A stretch of DNA of 64,000 bases from Lactuca virosa (taxonomy: Eukaryota > Streptophyta > Magnoliopsida > Asterales > Asteraceae): contig CAKMRJ010005745.1 of assembly GCA_928212115.1 (NCBI GenBank), positions 106,628,947 to 106,692,946 of the forward strand, given 5' to 3'. A program made the translations under genes and the position numbers. The notes beneath the pieces were generated by a model. The model did no database searches. It saw only the letters and a program-made list of their open reading frames with translations, and had not been told where the DNA came from. Numbering within the stretch: the stretch's first letter is position 1; each line of letters begins with the position of its first letter. Below, piece by piece: positions 1-11,931 of this stretch.

Positions 1-644
1 TCTATTTGATCTGGCATCATCCGTTTGATTGGGATTCCGCACCATCAAACGGATCTGATTGATACACAAGCAGATTGGGGACTTACAAACATGGCACGTC
101 ATATGGCCTAGAAATGCTCTCGTTGCAACAAATCAGCAAAAATACTCTTAAGTTTTATAGGATAAAGATACAAGACACCGTATCTCAACTATTAAAAATC
201 AATATTGATTTTTATTCCTTGCTTTCAAAAGGAGAATAATAAACACGAAATTTCCTTATAAAAATACCATGTTATTGTTCGCATTAAAAACTTTTGGGGA
301 TATTAACTAAAATAATCCTCATCTGCGAGTTATTAACAAAATTAACTATTTTTTTAGTTTTTGAAAAATAACAAATTTCTCCAAAAGCTCCATTCCAGAA
401 TTATATTTAAAATTCAGGAGTCTTTTTTTTTTCTTTTTGCAAAATTTTATTTAAAAAAATCTCTTTATTCTTATTTGAAACTTCATTTCGAAGTGTCTAA
501 TATCACTGTTTTTCAATAAAATATAGAATTTTAAGTCTTTTGTATCATATATACTTCCGTTTTGCTATGTATCTTTAACATTTTGTTAAATTTTAGTAAA
601 AAGTGAAGTATTTTTTCAAAATTTCAGAATTATTCATCGAATTT
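1..644. other. AT-rich DNA, no gene recognised
   Basis: Low-complexity AT-rich sequence with poly-T runs and no long open frame. I see no terminal repeats or protein similarity. Confidence 0.5.
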
Positions 645-2334
645 TAGGGTGTGTTTGATAAAGGTCTGACCGGGTCGAGTCAGCGAATTGGGCTGACTCG
701 GTCAGACCATAAGTGTTTGAATTGTTGCTTTCTCGGAAGATTGGTTGGCCCAATCGCTTTCTCGCTCAGTATCTTAACAATCGCTGACTGAGACATTAGA
801 CGATCCTACCCCTCCCTCTTTATTCTTTCTTCCATCGTTCCCTGACCTAAAAACACAGCCGCATACAACTCCACATCGTATCTTCAATTGAACGTCAAAC
901 AGAGGTCGCCGATCGGACCTCTGCCATGAATTTGGTATACTTTGCTAGTTGCTAGTTTGCTGTGATTTTGTGAAGACCTGAATTGAAGAGAGAAACAGAA
1001 GGCTCCACTCCCTCAGCCCCTGCTCCGCCTAGCACCTCTGTCGGCGCTTCTCTGCATCTCCACTGCCGGCGTCCAGCTCCACAGAATTCGGCGAATTCTC
1101 CTCCTTCACCTGCTCATCGCCGTATGCCGTCAGTCACCGGCCGGAGACCTTCGATAACCAGCATTAATAGGAGTTTGGGTTATTTGTTTTGCTTTTTAGT
1201 ATATAGGTATATTCTCGAACATTCAGATAAAAAATGGGTTACCTTTGAGTTTTCCTATGACTGGTTTGAGGTTAAAAATATCGAGCCATTCATCTATTTG
1301 AAACAGGAGCTTTATGCTACAGTAACCATTTCATGGTATGGACTATGGAGTATTGGGGTATTAATATTGTAGTCGTCAGTTGGTACCCCCATGAAATCCT
1401 ATTCACTTTTACGATCCCTAGGATTATGAATATGTCATGGTGAACGCCTTTTACTTTTAACATTTTGCATTTTTGTAAAATTGATATGTTTGAGAAGGGT
1501 AGTGCTTGTATACATTTGTTTGCTTGTCCCTTGTTTATAAGCTCTGTATCTCAATTGTGTACTTATTTTTCTGCAGCTGTAGGAATGGCTAAGACAAGAA
1601 AAGAATATATATTTTTCCATAACAACTACTTCAAGCATGATGTTGTTGTTATAGCATATCCTCGGTCAGAATACGGGCAATATAGGAGATTTGATGTAGA
1701 CACTAACAAGGGTGGAAAAGGCATAATCTTGTATGCAAACACGTGGTACTTTCTACATGACTGTTTGGATGTTAATCACCTAGATGAGTAATGATGAATA
1801 TTTAGAATGCATATTTTTGTATCTATGATGGATCCATGTGCAAGAACATCGTTGGTTCTCAATTGGTTTTTCTGGATCAAGAAATTCAAAATTAGTAGAT
1901 TATTGAAGATATGGATGAGAGGATCTGTTTTTTACAAGACATATGGTCAAAATTCTATGCTCATGGAATGGTCTGGAATAAAAATGGAGCTGGGGCAATT
2001 TGGTCAAAGTGTTATTCTTATGTTTACTGTTGTTCCGTATCAATTTTGGTCAATGAATAAATTGTTTGAATTGTTGAACAACAATGAATTTATTTATAAC
2101 TTTGTAAAAACAATAATTTTTTTTATAATTTTTATTTGGAATTTTTAAAGGATTTGTGTGTAATTTATATCAATGTATAGAGCAAAGGGTAAAATGATCA
2201 TTTTTTATTAGTGAGGCCATTCAGTCAGACATAGAATCAAACAACATGGTTTCTTACTCAGTCAGGATTTCTTACCTAGACAGACATTTCACAGTCAGCA
2301 ATTTCTTAATCAGCAACTATCAAACGAGACCTTA
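645..2334. mobile_element. Non-autonomous hAT-like DNA transposon
   Basis: The left end reads TAGGGTGTGTTTGATA and the right end, reverse-complemented, TAAGGTCTCGTTTGATA, an imperfect inverted terminal repeat of about 16 bp. Both subterminal regions are dense in short GTCTGAC / GCTGACTG / CAGTCAGC words, as in hAT elements. A convincing 8-bp target duplication is not visible. No transposase is recognisable. A GC-rich stretch around 980-1160 and small open frames at 983-1372, 1465-1791 and 1807-2148 lie inside; none matches a family I know. The GC-rich part could be captured host sequence, but that is inference. Confidence 0.6.
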
Positions 2335-2831
2335 GTCTTTTTGAAATTCTGTAAGTTCTTTTTTTTTTAATTTGTAATTTTGGTATAAATTTGGAATCCA
2401 TAATGTTTTTTTTGTCAAAACCTTTTAGCAGTTCTAACGGTTCGGAACGACACATTTGTCATTTCGTAATTGTTGGTTATTTTTTTCTAAAAGAAAAAGA
2501 AAACAACTTTTAATTATGTTCTTTAAGCATGTTCGTATTTTATAACGGTATTCATTGCGAAACACGTAGATCGCCTCCAGACTCTCTGTCTTATTCGCTG
2601 TCAAATGATTAAAGACACAGATTTACTATTCCATGTGATGAAATGCTAAACTATTTTTTATTTTAGTGGAGTAGCTCTTGTTATATGTAGTCCAATAACA
2701 ATAACTCCAGAAGTTGTTCAAACATTTGCCATAAAATATGCAGAATGTGTACTTAAATCTTTAGATTAATTTTGTATGCAAAAATGACACTTCACTTATC
2801 TAGGAGCGTTTCAGTGTAAGCCTTTTTTCTA
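2335..2831. other. AT-rich spacer, nothing recognised
   Basis: Between the two DNA transposons. No open frame or repeat structure that I can support. Confidence 0.4.
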
Positions 2832-2950
2832 GGGTAAATTATACGAATAGTCCGATGATTTGGGGTAATTTGTATGTTTGGTCCTTAATTTTTTTTTAAC
2901 TCGAACACTTCCTATGTTATGTTTTTGTTGCGTCTTTGGTCTTTATTAGA
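2832..2950 (+). repeat. Left terminal inverted repeat of the Mutator-like element
   Basis: Pairs with 4000-4124 in inverted orientation with scattered mismatches and small gaps. Confidence 0.65.
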
Positions 2951-3015
2951 CATAAAATAACTATTTTACGCTTAACATTTTTTAAAATTTTATGTTATTT
3001 ATTTCTAATTTTTAA

Positions 3016-3019
<4 letters not shown>

Positions 3020-3049
<30 letters not shown>
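3020..3049. repeat. (TA)n microsatellite
   Basis: Uninterrupted TA dinucleotides inside the Mutator-like element; a (CT)9 tract follows at 3091-3108. Confidence 0.95.
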
Positions 3050-3052
<3 letters not shown>

Positions 3053-3741
3053 AACAATAGTAATAGCCTAATCCACAACCCTTTCTTACCTCTCTCTCTC
3101 TCTCTCTCATCTACTTTGAGACCTCTCTCTTCTTCCCTAGAAAGCTCCCCGACCACCCTTCTTTCTACCTCCGTCAATTCACCACCAGGACGACCACCAC
3201 ATCCACTTCCGGTGACCACCCTAAAACACTGTCGCACTATCGCCTACTTCGTTTCTTTCATCTCTGAACATACTAACCACCACCGCACCACCTACTCTCA
3301 TTTCTCTCTTCTGTTAGAACACCATCGGCGACCACTTACGTCCCACGACCACCTACGATCACCAACAACAACAAACAAAATCCACCATGATTTTTGAATC
3401 TAAACGGAGTTAGGATTTCAAGATCTACAAACTATTTCTGGAAAGGTAAGAGAGGATGTTGGGGTTTTAAAATCTACAAAAGATTTCTAGAACTCAAGAT
3501 CTTCAAAATGATTTATGGGGATTTTGTTCAAACGATTTTTGAAATGAATTTCAAAATCGGTTTCGTTTTTTTCAGATTTTGTGTAATTTTGGTGTCATAT
3601 TTGGCTATATGGATTTGGATTTGTGCAAATGATTTCTTGCATCTGGTCGGAGTTACAGGTTTTAGAACTCGTCGGTGATATCTGAAGAAGAGGTTTCATG
3701 GCGATGGAAAGAGAAGGGGGTGATGGGGGGTGATGCCACAT

Positions 3742-3744
<3 letters not shown>

Positions 3745-3792
<48 letters not shown>
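3745..3792. repeat. (TA)n microsatellite
   Basis: About 24 TA units inside the Mutator-like element. Confidence 0.95.
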
Positions 3793-3794
<2 letters not shown>

Positions 3795-3999
3795 TGGCTG
3801 TGACCGGAGTTTAGTGTTGGGGAGGCCGAAGATGGTTTTCCGGTAACTGAACACAAGGATGAGGAGGAGGGATGGGGTTAGGTTGGGCGGCAGTGAATCT
3901 ATTTTAATTTTAATTTATTTTATTGTTTAGAAAAATAACAAATTAATGGATAATTAATTAAAGAAAAATAAGTGAGAGCAAAATAGTTTTTTTTTTTTT

Positions 4000-4124
4000 T
4001 ATGTTTTTCAGGACTAAAGACGCAATAAAAACATATTATAAGGACCGCATAAGTTAAAAAAAAATAAGTAGAGATCAAACACACAAATTAACCTAACCAT
4101 AGGGACCATTTATGTAATTTACTC
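4000..4124 (-). repeat. Right terminal inverted repeat of the Mutator-like element
   Basis: Reverse complement resembles 2832-2950; it ends in AATTTACTC against GGGTAAATT at the other end. Confidence 0.65.
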
Positions 4125-4140
4125 TTTTTTTTTAGGTTTT

Positions 4141-4278
4141 TACTATATTGACCACTTAACATCATTAAAAGATATATACTATATTGACCACTTAACATCA
4201 TTAAAAGATATATTGACCACTTAACATCATTAAAAGATATATACTATATTGACCACTTAACATCATTAAAAGATATAT
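4141..4278. repeat. Short tandem repeat, four copies
   Basis: The block TATTGACCACTTAACATCAT followed by TAAAAGATATA occurs four times, three copies preceded by TACTA. Spacing alternates between about 29 and 37 bp. The array abuts the Mutator-like element and is followed by an inverted TATTGACC word at about 4288-4300. Confidence 0.9.
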
Positions 4279-4857
4279 TTTTTTACCATGGTCAATATAC
4301 TATAATAACTTGTTCATTAACCTTTCTCTGTAATAATATTGAATCTTACCTTTTGTAATACATATTTATTTCTATTAAATGTTACAAATGTTTATATATT
4401 AAAACCACAGTAAAATTTAATAAAAGTTATATCTATTAAAATATATGAAGTGTTTAAAAAACTAAGTAAACGAATAGGTTTTATAAAACATTTTAGATAG
4501 ATTAAGATCAATTAGTTACACTCATAAAAAAGCTATTGTAGAGGTTAACCATCAGACTAAAAGGAGTTGTTCGATGCCACCCATCAGCATGTTGATGTAG
4601 ACCATGACATGCCACGGGAACACCGCCCCTTGACCATGACATGACAAGGAGCTCGACAATTCCTAGTAAATGAGAGATAAATTTAAAAACTATTATTTGT
4701 TCCTATTTATTTTACCAATAATACAAAATTATTATGGCATCTCATTCCCTTTAAATGGCAAATTAAACATGTAGTGTGCAAAGTTGAGGTGGCATGCAAA
4801 ATAGTGATGTGGCAGTACAACATGCATGACTAGCCTTAAAGATGTAATTTAGTTAGA
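4279..4857. other. AT-rich spacer, possible MITE remnant
   Basis: Mostly AT-rich without open frames. The segment about 4550-4845 has loosely matching inverted ends (TTGTTCGATGCCACCCATCA against reverse-complemented TTGTACTGCCACATCA), which may be a decayed miniature inverted-repeat element; the match is weak. Confidence 0.3.
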
Positions 4858-5448
4858 TGAAACGTCCCAAAAATACTGTTTCACCCGATATTTCAGTTAA
4901 ATTTCTTATTTATTAAATGTCTATTTATTTTGCATGAAGACCTCATACGTTGGGCATACATGAGGTACGTTGGGCGTACCTCGAAGGATGTTGGACATGG
5001 GGTTCACCCCCTGGTACGCTAGGCATATGTGAGCCAGAGGAAAACCCTGAATTTTAGGGTTTGCACCCTATTTAAACACCTTATGTCCCATGGCTCTCTC
5101 ATTATCAGCCTTCATTGCCCCTTTAAGCACTATCACGAAACCCTAACCCATTTCTAAGAGAGAATTGATCCTTATGTGTGTTTTGGTGTGTGTTTGGTGT
5201 ATCTTGAAGAAGAATGAGCTTGGTAAAGGAGCATTGATCAAGTATGAGCTTGTAGATCCAGGGTTTATTCATCTTCCTTAGCTTCCTAGAGGTATAAAGT
5301 TTTGACCTTGGTTATTCTATGCTAAGATCTAGAACTAGTTGATATTTTAGCATATTTTGGTCCCATGAATGAGTTCTTGTGAGTAAATGCTACTCCAGAA
5401 GTTATGATATGTTCCTTTTGATGTTTCTGAGGTTCTTAGTCCATAAAG
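4858..5448 (+). repeat. Base Ty3-type LTR, first fragment
   Basis: Starts TGAAACGTCCCAAAAATACTG, like the TGTAACATCCC start of Ty3-type LTRs. It contains two TACGTTGGGC(A/G)TA dyads 20 bp apart (4946 and 4966) and a TATA-like CTATTTAAAC at 5068-5077. It is cut at 5448 by Copia-A and continues at 13377. It is the oldest layer of the nest. No paired LTR or internal region can be assigned, so it may be a solo or truncated LTR. Confidence 0.65.
5068..5077 (+). promoter_or_regulatory. TATA-like box of the base LTR
   Basis: CTATTTAAAC about 90 bp downstream of the paired TACG...GTA dyads, where an LTR U3 promoter is expected. Confidence 0.5.
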
Positions 5449-6202
5449 TGTTGGGTTTTGAGCACTATAACACTCCTATGGTGGACATGCAACCCTAAGT
5501 GCTTTGGATCTATGTTTTCTCTAATTATACATGCATTTTGTTTTTCCAAAGCATTCACCCTAGCTAGCATACAATTGAAGCTATATAATAAAAACTTAGT
5601 TTGGATGCTTACCTCTTGAGTAGGGTAGAGTTCTTAACCTTTGAAAGCTTGAGCACCTCAAGTGTGATGCCTCTAATGGTTCACAAACACCAATATGCAA
5701 GAGGAGGCTTAAGAGAATAAGTTACTTATCTCAAAAAGATGGTGTAACCGATTTTGGCTCATGAGGGTTCTATTTATAGTGTGGCAAATGCTAGGGTTAC
5801 ACTTTGCAAACCCTAATGCTCCATGACTTTTCACATTCTTATGCTCCATGTGTTTAACCTCCATGGACTATCCATGGATTAACTTATTGGTTTAGCCCAT
5901 CTAAATAATCATGGATCATTGGCCCACACTACAAGAATCATTGATTTACATAATCAATCCCCATATATTTAATTAGTCTCTTTTAACCACAAAATTAATT
6001 CCAAATTAATTCTTGATCAATACTAATTAAATAATATGATTAATATATTATACTTGTAATATATTAATAAATCATAAATAACCTTATTCTCAAAAGTACA
6101 TCCTATCAAATTGCACTGGTGAAGGCAACCCAAAAGGACCATGCTGCTATCGGGTCAAGTACATCCCAGTTATAGTTATGGGCTTAGACACCAAATTCAA
6201 CA
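5449..6202 (-). repeat. Copia-A 3' LTR
   Basis: Left-hand LTR, 3' in element orientation; matches 12619-13371. The promoter TATA box in the sense strand is TATAAATAG, read here as CTATTTATA at 5770-5778. Confidence 0.95.
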
Positions 6203-6218
6203 GTCACCCACTTGGATA
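6203..6218 (-). promoter_or_regulatory. Copia-A polypurine tract
   Basis: On the minus strand the purine-rich AAGTGGGTGAC stands immediately before the 3' LTR, where plus-strand DNA synthesis is primed. Confidence 0.6.
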
Positions 6219-7076
6219 AGTCTAATAACTATAGCTGCCAATGTAACATCAGGATCCGACTTAGCAATCATAAGCTTTCAAAAGCCGCTGTCAACTCTGA
6301 CCCAGTCAGTGACGCATCCTTTAGATAAGAGATCATATAATCCTCTATTCTCAAGATATCAACTGGACAAATACATGGAACAATGTCATACTTATTTTCC
6401 AACAATTTGCTTCCCGATTTCCGATTCGTCTGACATGGAAGATAACTAAACACATCAATTTAGTTCTCACCGGGCCCGGTACATAAGTCAAAACAGAATC
6501 ATCGAGGGGCCCAAGATATCGCTTTTAATCCTCTTAGGATAAAAGGTAACAGATAAACTTCGACATTATATGCTTGTACTAACTACTCATTAAATCATGC
6601 ACAACGATACGTTTTATAACATCAAGTTACTGATGTGTTTTCGTATCCTCAAGAACAACTAATTCATAGTCAACAACTCATATATCTAGGTTGGAAGACT
6701 TATATGATATTATCGTCTCATGATCACTCGTGATAAATTCCATGAAGTGATTCAAGTGAGTGCGGGTTGATCCAATACTCAAATCTTATTTCAGAAGTAC
6801 TCATGAATGGTGTAGCAAACTGTTGCTATGCCTAACGCCTTAGACAATCTACAAGCCAACTCATGATAGTCTTCTTTCATACTTCCAATTATGATCGACG
6901 GTGGATAGTTTGAATAAATCTTATTATTCTAGAAGTCAAAACTTGCAAAGTGAAATAATAGTAAACAATTGACACAAGACAGTAACTTTACATATAAATA
7001 AAACTCCTTTTATTCAATCATCAAATGTCAATTACAATTTAGCTATTAAAAGTTTCGGTTTATCTAACCACTAAAA
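6219..7076 (-). other. Copia-A 3' internal untranslated region
   Basis: Non-coding stretch between the RNase H end and the polypurine tract. It is recognisably shared, in reverse orientation, with Copia-B (about 40320-41115) and in the same orientation with Copia-C (62743-63340). Confidence 0.6.
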
Positions 7077-7763
7077 CTAATATCGTCCGTTAGCCCCAAT
7101 GCCCCTTGCATGCTGCAAGTGTTTAACCCTGGTCAGTACCTTTGTAAGGGGATCTACTGGGTTGTCCTCTGACGATATCCTCTTCACCACGAGGTGTCCT
7201 TCTTCTAATTGATGTCTTATGAAGTGGTATTTTCTGTCGATATGCCTGGATCTTCCATGATCTCTCGGTTCCTTGGTTAAGGCAACCACCCCTTCATTAT
7301 CGCAGAAAATCTCCACAGACTCCTTTATGGATGGAATGACTCCAAGGTCTCCGATGAAGTTTTTCAACCATATCGCCTCCTTCGATGCTTCACTTGCTGC
7401 TATGTACTCTGATTCGCACGTTGAATCAGCTATAGTCTCCTGGTTGGAGCTTTTCCATGTCACTGCTCCTCCATTCAGGGTAAATATCCAGCCCGACTGA
7501 GAGTGGAAATTATCTCTGTCGGTTTGAAAGCTCACGTCGCTATACCCTGTTACTCTCAAGTCATCACTCCCACCGAGAGTAAGGACCCAGTCCTTAGTCC
7601 TCCGCAGGTACTTAAGAATGTTCTTAACCGCAGTCCAATGAGCTTTACCAGGGTTCCCTTGATATCTGTTGACCATGCTCAAAGCAAAGGCCACATCAGG
7701 GCGAGTACAAGTCATAGCATACATGATCGAACCAACTGCGGAAGCATATGGTATATGACTCAT
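7077..7763 (-). pseudogene. pol: Copia-A RNase H / end of pol
   Basis: A 228-residue open segment with the copia RT-connection and RNase H domain: SIMYAMTCTRPDVAFALS near the start, then a GYSDVSFQTDRD block, TWKSSNQETIADSTCESEY and the terminal HLVVKRISSEDNPVDPLTK. RNase H degrades the RNA strand during reverse transcription. The expected TGYSDAS and CESEYIA motifs are nearly intact. Upstream, a frameshift near 7765 separates it from reverse transcriptase, so it cannot be made as part of a polyprotein. Family assignment is sure; function is lost. Confidence 0.9.
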
Positions 7764-8721
7764 TTCTGCTGTTTTCAGCCTCTGTACTCGAACTCTGAAT
7801 CTTGCTCAGTTTGGTATTGCCTTGGATAGGTAAGTCACCTTTCTTGGAGTTCTCCATGCTAAAACGTTTCAACACCTTGTCCAAGTAGGTACTTTGACTA
7901 AGTCCTATTAGTCTTTTACTCCTGTCTCTAATATCCTTATCCCTAGGATGTAAGCAGCTTCTCCGAGGTCCTTCATAGCGAAACACTTCCCAACCCAGGA
8001 CTTAACCTCCTGCAAGGTTGGGATGTCATTTCCTATGAGCAGTATGTCATCTATATACAATACCAGAAAGCTCACTATACTCCCACTAGCTTTGACATAT
8101 ACGCAGGACTCATCCTCGCTTCTCGAAAATCCAAACTCTTTGACTTTCTCATCAAAACAAAGATTCCATCTGCGAGATGCTTGTTTTAATCCATAAACGG
8201 ATTTCTCAAGCTTACACACTCTATTAGGGTACTTTTTCATTGACAAAACCCTCTGGCTGACTCATGTAAACATCTTCAACCAAGTTTCCATTAAGGAAAG
8301 CGGTTTTGACATCCATATGCCATATTTCATAGTCATGAAATGCAGCTATGGCTAGCATAACCCTTATAGATTTAATCTTCGCTACTGGTGAGAAGGTCTC
8401 ATCGTAGTCAACTCCCGGAGTTTGAGTAAAGCCATTCGCAACCATTCGCGCCTTATATGTGTATACTTTCCCATCCATGTCGGTCTTCTTCTTAAAGATC
8501 CATTTGCACCCGACTGTCTTACGACTCGATACATTGTCAACCAAGTTACAAACTTGATTGTCATACATGGACTGAATCTCACTATCCATAGCCTCTTTCC
8601 ATTTTGCAGAATCGGGGCCTTCCATGGCTTCGCTGTAGTTATTAGGTTCATCCAAATTTACCAGTGTGCTATCACTGATAAATGTATCACCTTCAGTTGT
8701 TATATGAAAACCATATAACAC
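7764..8721 (-). pseudogene. pol: Copia-A reverse transcriptase
   Basis: Three overlapping frames carry one copia RT domain. 8224-8721 holds the N-terminal part (GCKWIFKKKTDMDG, YKARMVANGFTQ, WHMDVKTAFLNG, VYMSQPEGF). 7908-8246 holds YGLKQASRRWN and the catalytic YIDD. The 3' part of the domain continues in a third frame to about 7696. Frame changes at about 8235 and 7915 break it. The catalytic YIDD and DVKTAFLNG motifs are intact, so the lesions are indels rather than loss of the active site. Confidence 0.88.
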
Positions 8722-9392
8722 AGGTGGACCACTAACTCTACTGGAACGCCTGAGAGGTACAGACTCGTCAATTGGCTCAACCAGAGTTTCCTCCTCAGGT
8801 TGATTGCTAGTGTTTGAGGTTCCTTCACCGCTTAACTCTTGAATCTCTTCAAGGTCAATTTTCCTCCCACTGTTCCCTTGGCATATGAGTTCTCTCTCAC
8901 GAAAGACTCATATCCTTGCAACGAAGACAACATTGTCACTCGGTCTATAGAAGAGATATCCAAAGGAATTCTGTGGGTAGCCGATGAAAATACATCGTTC
9001 ACTCTGAGGTTCGAGCTTGTCATGAGTCTCACGTCTCACGAAAGCCTCGCAACCCCAAACTTTGATGTGGTCTAAGAGGGAACCTTCCCTGTCCACATCT
9101 CTTGAGGTGTTTTGGAAACCTTTTTGGTAGGGACTACATTAAGGATATGGGCGGCAGTCTCTAAGGCATACCCCTAAATGAGATAGGTAACGAAGCTCGA
9201 CTCATCATGGAACGAACCATGTCTAGCAAGGTTCTATGGCGCCTCTCAGCCACACCATTGAGCTGTGGTGTCCTAGGTGGCATCAATTGTGAAACAATTC
9301 CATATTCCTTAAGATAGTCAAGGAACTCGATACTCTCCTCCTCGATCGGATCGCAACATCTTTATCTTCTTGGCTAATTGATTCTCCACTTC
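8722..9392 (-). pseudogene. pol: Copia-A integrase C-terminal half, frameshifted
   Basis: Integrase motifs occur in different frames: MLRSDRGGEY with the second catalytic Asp, QLNGVAERRHRTLLDMVRSM with the catalytic Glu, and the later WGCEAFVRR and CIFIGYPQNSFGY segment (8908-9096). At least one single-base shift lies between the Asp and Glu motifs near 9340, and more follow. Integrase inserts the cDNA into chromosomes; here it is inactive. Confidence 0.8.
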
Positions 9393-10646
9393 TTACTTAA
9401 ACTCTTTGAACTTTTCAAAGGTTTCTGACTTGTGATTGATTAAGTAGACATAGCCATATCTACTGTAATCATGAGTAAAAGTCACATAGAAGCGGTTAGC
9501 ATCCCTTGTGGCGGTTCTGAATGGTCCACACACATCAGTGTGTATGAGATCCAACAGACCTTCACCCTTTTCACAAGTACCAGTGAAGGTTGACTTGGTC
9601 ATCTTTCCAAGTAAACAAGATTCGCAAGTGTCATCCGACTTTAAGTCGAATGACTTTAAAAATCCATCCTTTTGGAGTTGGGCTATGCATTTCTTGTTGA
9701 CATGTCCAAGACGACAATGCCACAAGCATGCCTTATCCAAATCATTGGAAGAATCAATGTGTAACACATTATTTCCTAGGTTATCTACAACATTCACAGC
9801 TTCATATACACCATTGCAAGGTAATGCTTCAAAATAAAATACACCATTATAATAAGCCTTAATAGTACCAACTTCATTATTAAAAGAAAAGGTAAAACCT
9901 TGTTTGTACAAACTATGAAAGGAAATAATATTTCTCGGCATATCGGCCGAGTAACAACAATTATTCAAATCTAAATTTAAACCATTACTAAGCAATAAAG
10001 AATAAACTACAATCTTGGTTACAGGCGACACTTTCCTATTTCCCATGATTAAGTTTATCTTCTCGTGCTCCACATCCCTACTTCTTTTTAGTCCCTGCAA
10101 ATCAGAACAAATGTAAAATCCACAACCTGTATCAAGGGCCCAAGAATTATCATGTGATGAGTTATTAGATTGAATAGTGTAAATACCTGCAAAGTAGGGT
10201 TTGATCTTCCCATCCTTTATGTCCTGCAAGTACTTGGGGGAGCTTCGTTTCCAGTGCCATTTTTCATGAAAATGGAAGCAATCAGCATCCTTCGGATTGG
10301 AAGAGGAATTAGCAAAACCAGCTTTGGTCCCACTAGAAGAGGGTCCATCAAGAGACTTTCCCTTGCGGCTCTTGGAGGGAGCCTTCCTCTTCTTTCCCTT
10401 CCCATGTCCGATTGCCAGAACATGGGCAGAAGTAGTAGTAGTAGGAGGAGTAGACACAACCGATTTGCCTTTCAGGTTGCTTTCTGCAGTCCTTAAAAGG
10501 CCTTGAAGCTTGCTAAGAGTGACCTCCTCCTTGTTCATATGATAGGTCATACGAAACTGATCATAACAAGAAGGTAAAGAGTGTAGAATAATATCTATGA
10601 CCAACTCTTCATCAAAATTGACATTCAATTTAAGCAAGCGGTCCAC
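9393..10646 (-). pseudogene. gag-pol: Copia-A gag C-terminus, protease, pre-integrase and integrase N-terminus
   Basis: 417-residue open segment. Domains in order: gag C-terminal part (about 1-110); a degenerate zinc knuckle at about 122-137 in which the second Cys is Phe and the last Cys is Ser (CFHFHEKWHWKRSSP); aspartic protease with ALDTGCG; GAG-pre-integrase with CLWHCRLGHVNKKC and CESCLLGKMTKS; and the integrase start with DLIHTDVCGPF and FTHDYSRYGYVYL. The knuckle normally binds genomic RNA. Upstream gag lies across a stop at about 10647-10652. Confidence 0.9.
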
Positions 10647-11096
10647 GAATCTCTACATCTTTTGCAAGTGGGTCGTGATGGGTTCACCATCCTTCATTTT
10701 GGTTGTGATCATGGAGGCAATGATCTCATACCTCTCCTGCCGAGCACTTTGATGGTATCTTTCCATCAAATCTTGATACATTTCATAGGGATAGTAGTCC
10801 TCAAAGGACGTCTGTAGCTCAACAGTCATGGTAGCAATCATTAGACACAACACCTTTGTCGCATCCCTCTAATGAGTAGTGTGTTCAATGATTTGTTCAG
10901 GAGTGGCAGTGGTTACATCAATCTCCTTAAACTCTTTATCCATGACATATTCTTTGTCCTCATAGCGAATAGCCATTCTGATGTTACGAATCCAGTCATT
11001 CTAGTTCGAGCCATCGAAAATGACCCTCCCAAATAGGTTCATAAGGGAGAAAGAGCCTGAAGGAATTGGTGTGGAAGCATTGTTTGGGATAGACAT
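10647..11096 (-). pseudogene. gag: Copia-A gag N-terminal part
   Basis: From the ATG at 11096 (MSIPNNASTPIPSG) the frame carries copia gag features including DGSN-NDWIRNIRMAIRYED and QTSFEDYYPYEMYQDLMERY. In-frame stops interrupt it within the NDW motif (about 11003), at about 10871 and before the next segment at about 10650. Gag forms the virus-like particle. The ATG is chosen because it heads the conserved gag start after a long leader. Confidence 0.8.
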
Positions 11097-11879
11097 TTGA
11101 AAAAAAGAAGAACAAAGTTTAGGTTAGATGATAATCCTTAATATTATACCCAATATGAAATATTAAGGCTAGGACCCAACACAATATTCTACAATTGCGA
11201 AGAGGGATGCCGTAATCAAATTGTAAAATATTTGAAGGTAGGTAAATTACGATTTACCAATTTCCACCATGAAAAACGAAATAGATTATTAAGTTTAATT
11301 GTTTTGAAATTCCTAGATCTTTTAGATTCATTGAACTTTTCAATGGCATGTTTAAATCTCGATTGTGCCCTTCAAGTTTGTGACTGGGATGTCGAGGATC
11401 ACAAACAAGGTGTGAATAACCATTCAAATTAACTTGGTACACCAAATGTTACAAATCACCTAATCAATGTGCCGGTTAACAACACACGCTCCAATGATCT
11501 ATGATTAACATCAAGCTACCCTTTGCCACACATTTTCAGTCCCAGATTAGTGTGTCAGTTAACAACACATGCTCCACTAACGACTTAACAAGGTGTAAAG
11601 TGTAATTTCATGGATTAGCACCATTTTCACATTTTTCCTAAAGTAACTAAGATTGAGAATTTAATAAAAAATTTAGTTACTTTATATTTATCATTATACT
11701 TTTAATGAGGGAGAATTCATGTCTTATCCTACCCGTTCGGCTAACGACCCTCCACCAGTCAAGGAAGCGGTGGGTGAGAGTGGACACCCATTTAACCACC
11801 ATTTTATAGGCAGTAACCTTATACCCCCCGTATAAACCGGCTTCGTGAATGAGACCTACTAACGGTAAGACTGACTAGT

Positions 11880-11931
<52 letters not shown>

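Larger units (their letters stand above)
2832..4124. mobile_element. Mutator-like element with long terminal inverted repeats
   Basis: The first ~110 bp (GGGTAAATTATACGAATAG...) and the reverse complement of the last ~120 bp (GAGTAAATTACATAAATGG...) are clearly similar, including shared blocks such as TTTGTGTGTTTG / TTTGTATGTTTG and TTGCGTCTTTAGTC / TTGCGTCTTTGGTC. The flanks CTTTTTTCTA and TTTTTTTTTA may be a degenerate 9-10 bp duplication. Long inverted repeats with such a duplication fit Mutator-like elements. The interior holds (TA)n, (CT)n and low-complexity proline/serine/threonine-rich open frames (2936-3397, 3394-3678) but no transposase, so it is non-autonomous. Confidence 0.65.

Noticed and set aside
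983..1372. 129-codon frame as a host gene
   Set aside because: No ATG context, splice pattern or family similarity that I can see; it lies inside a hAT-like element.
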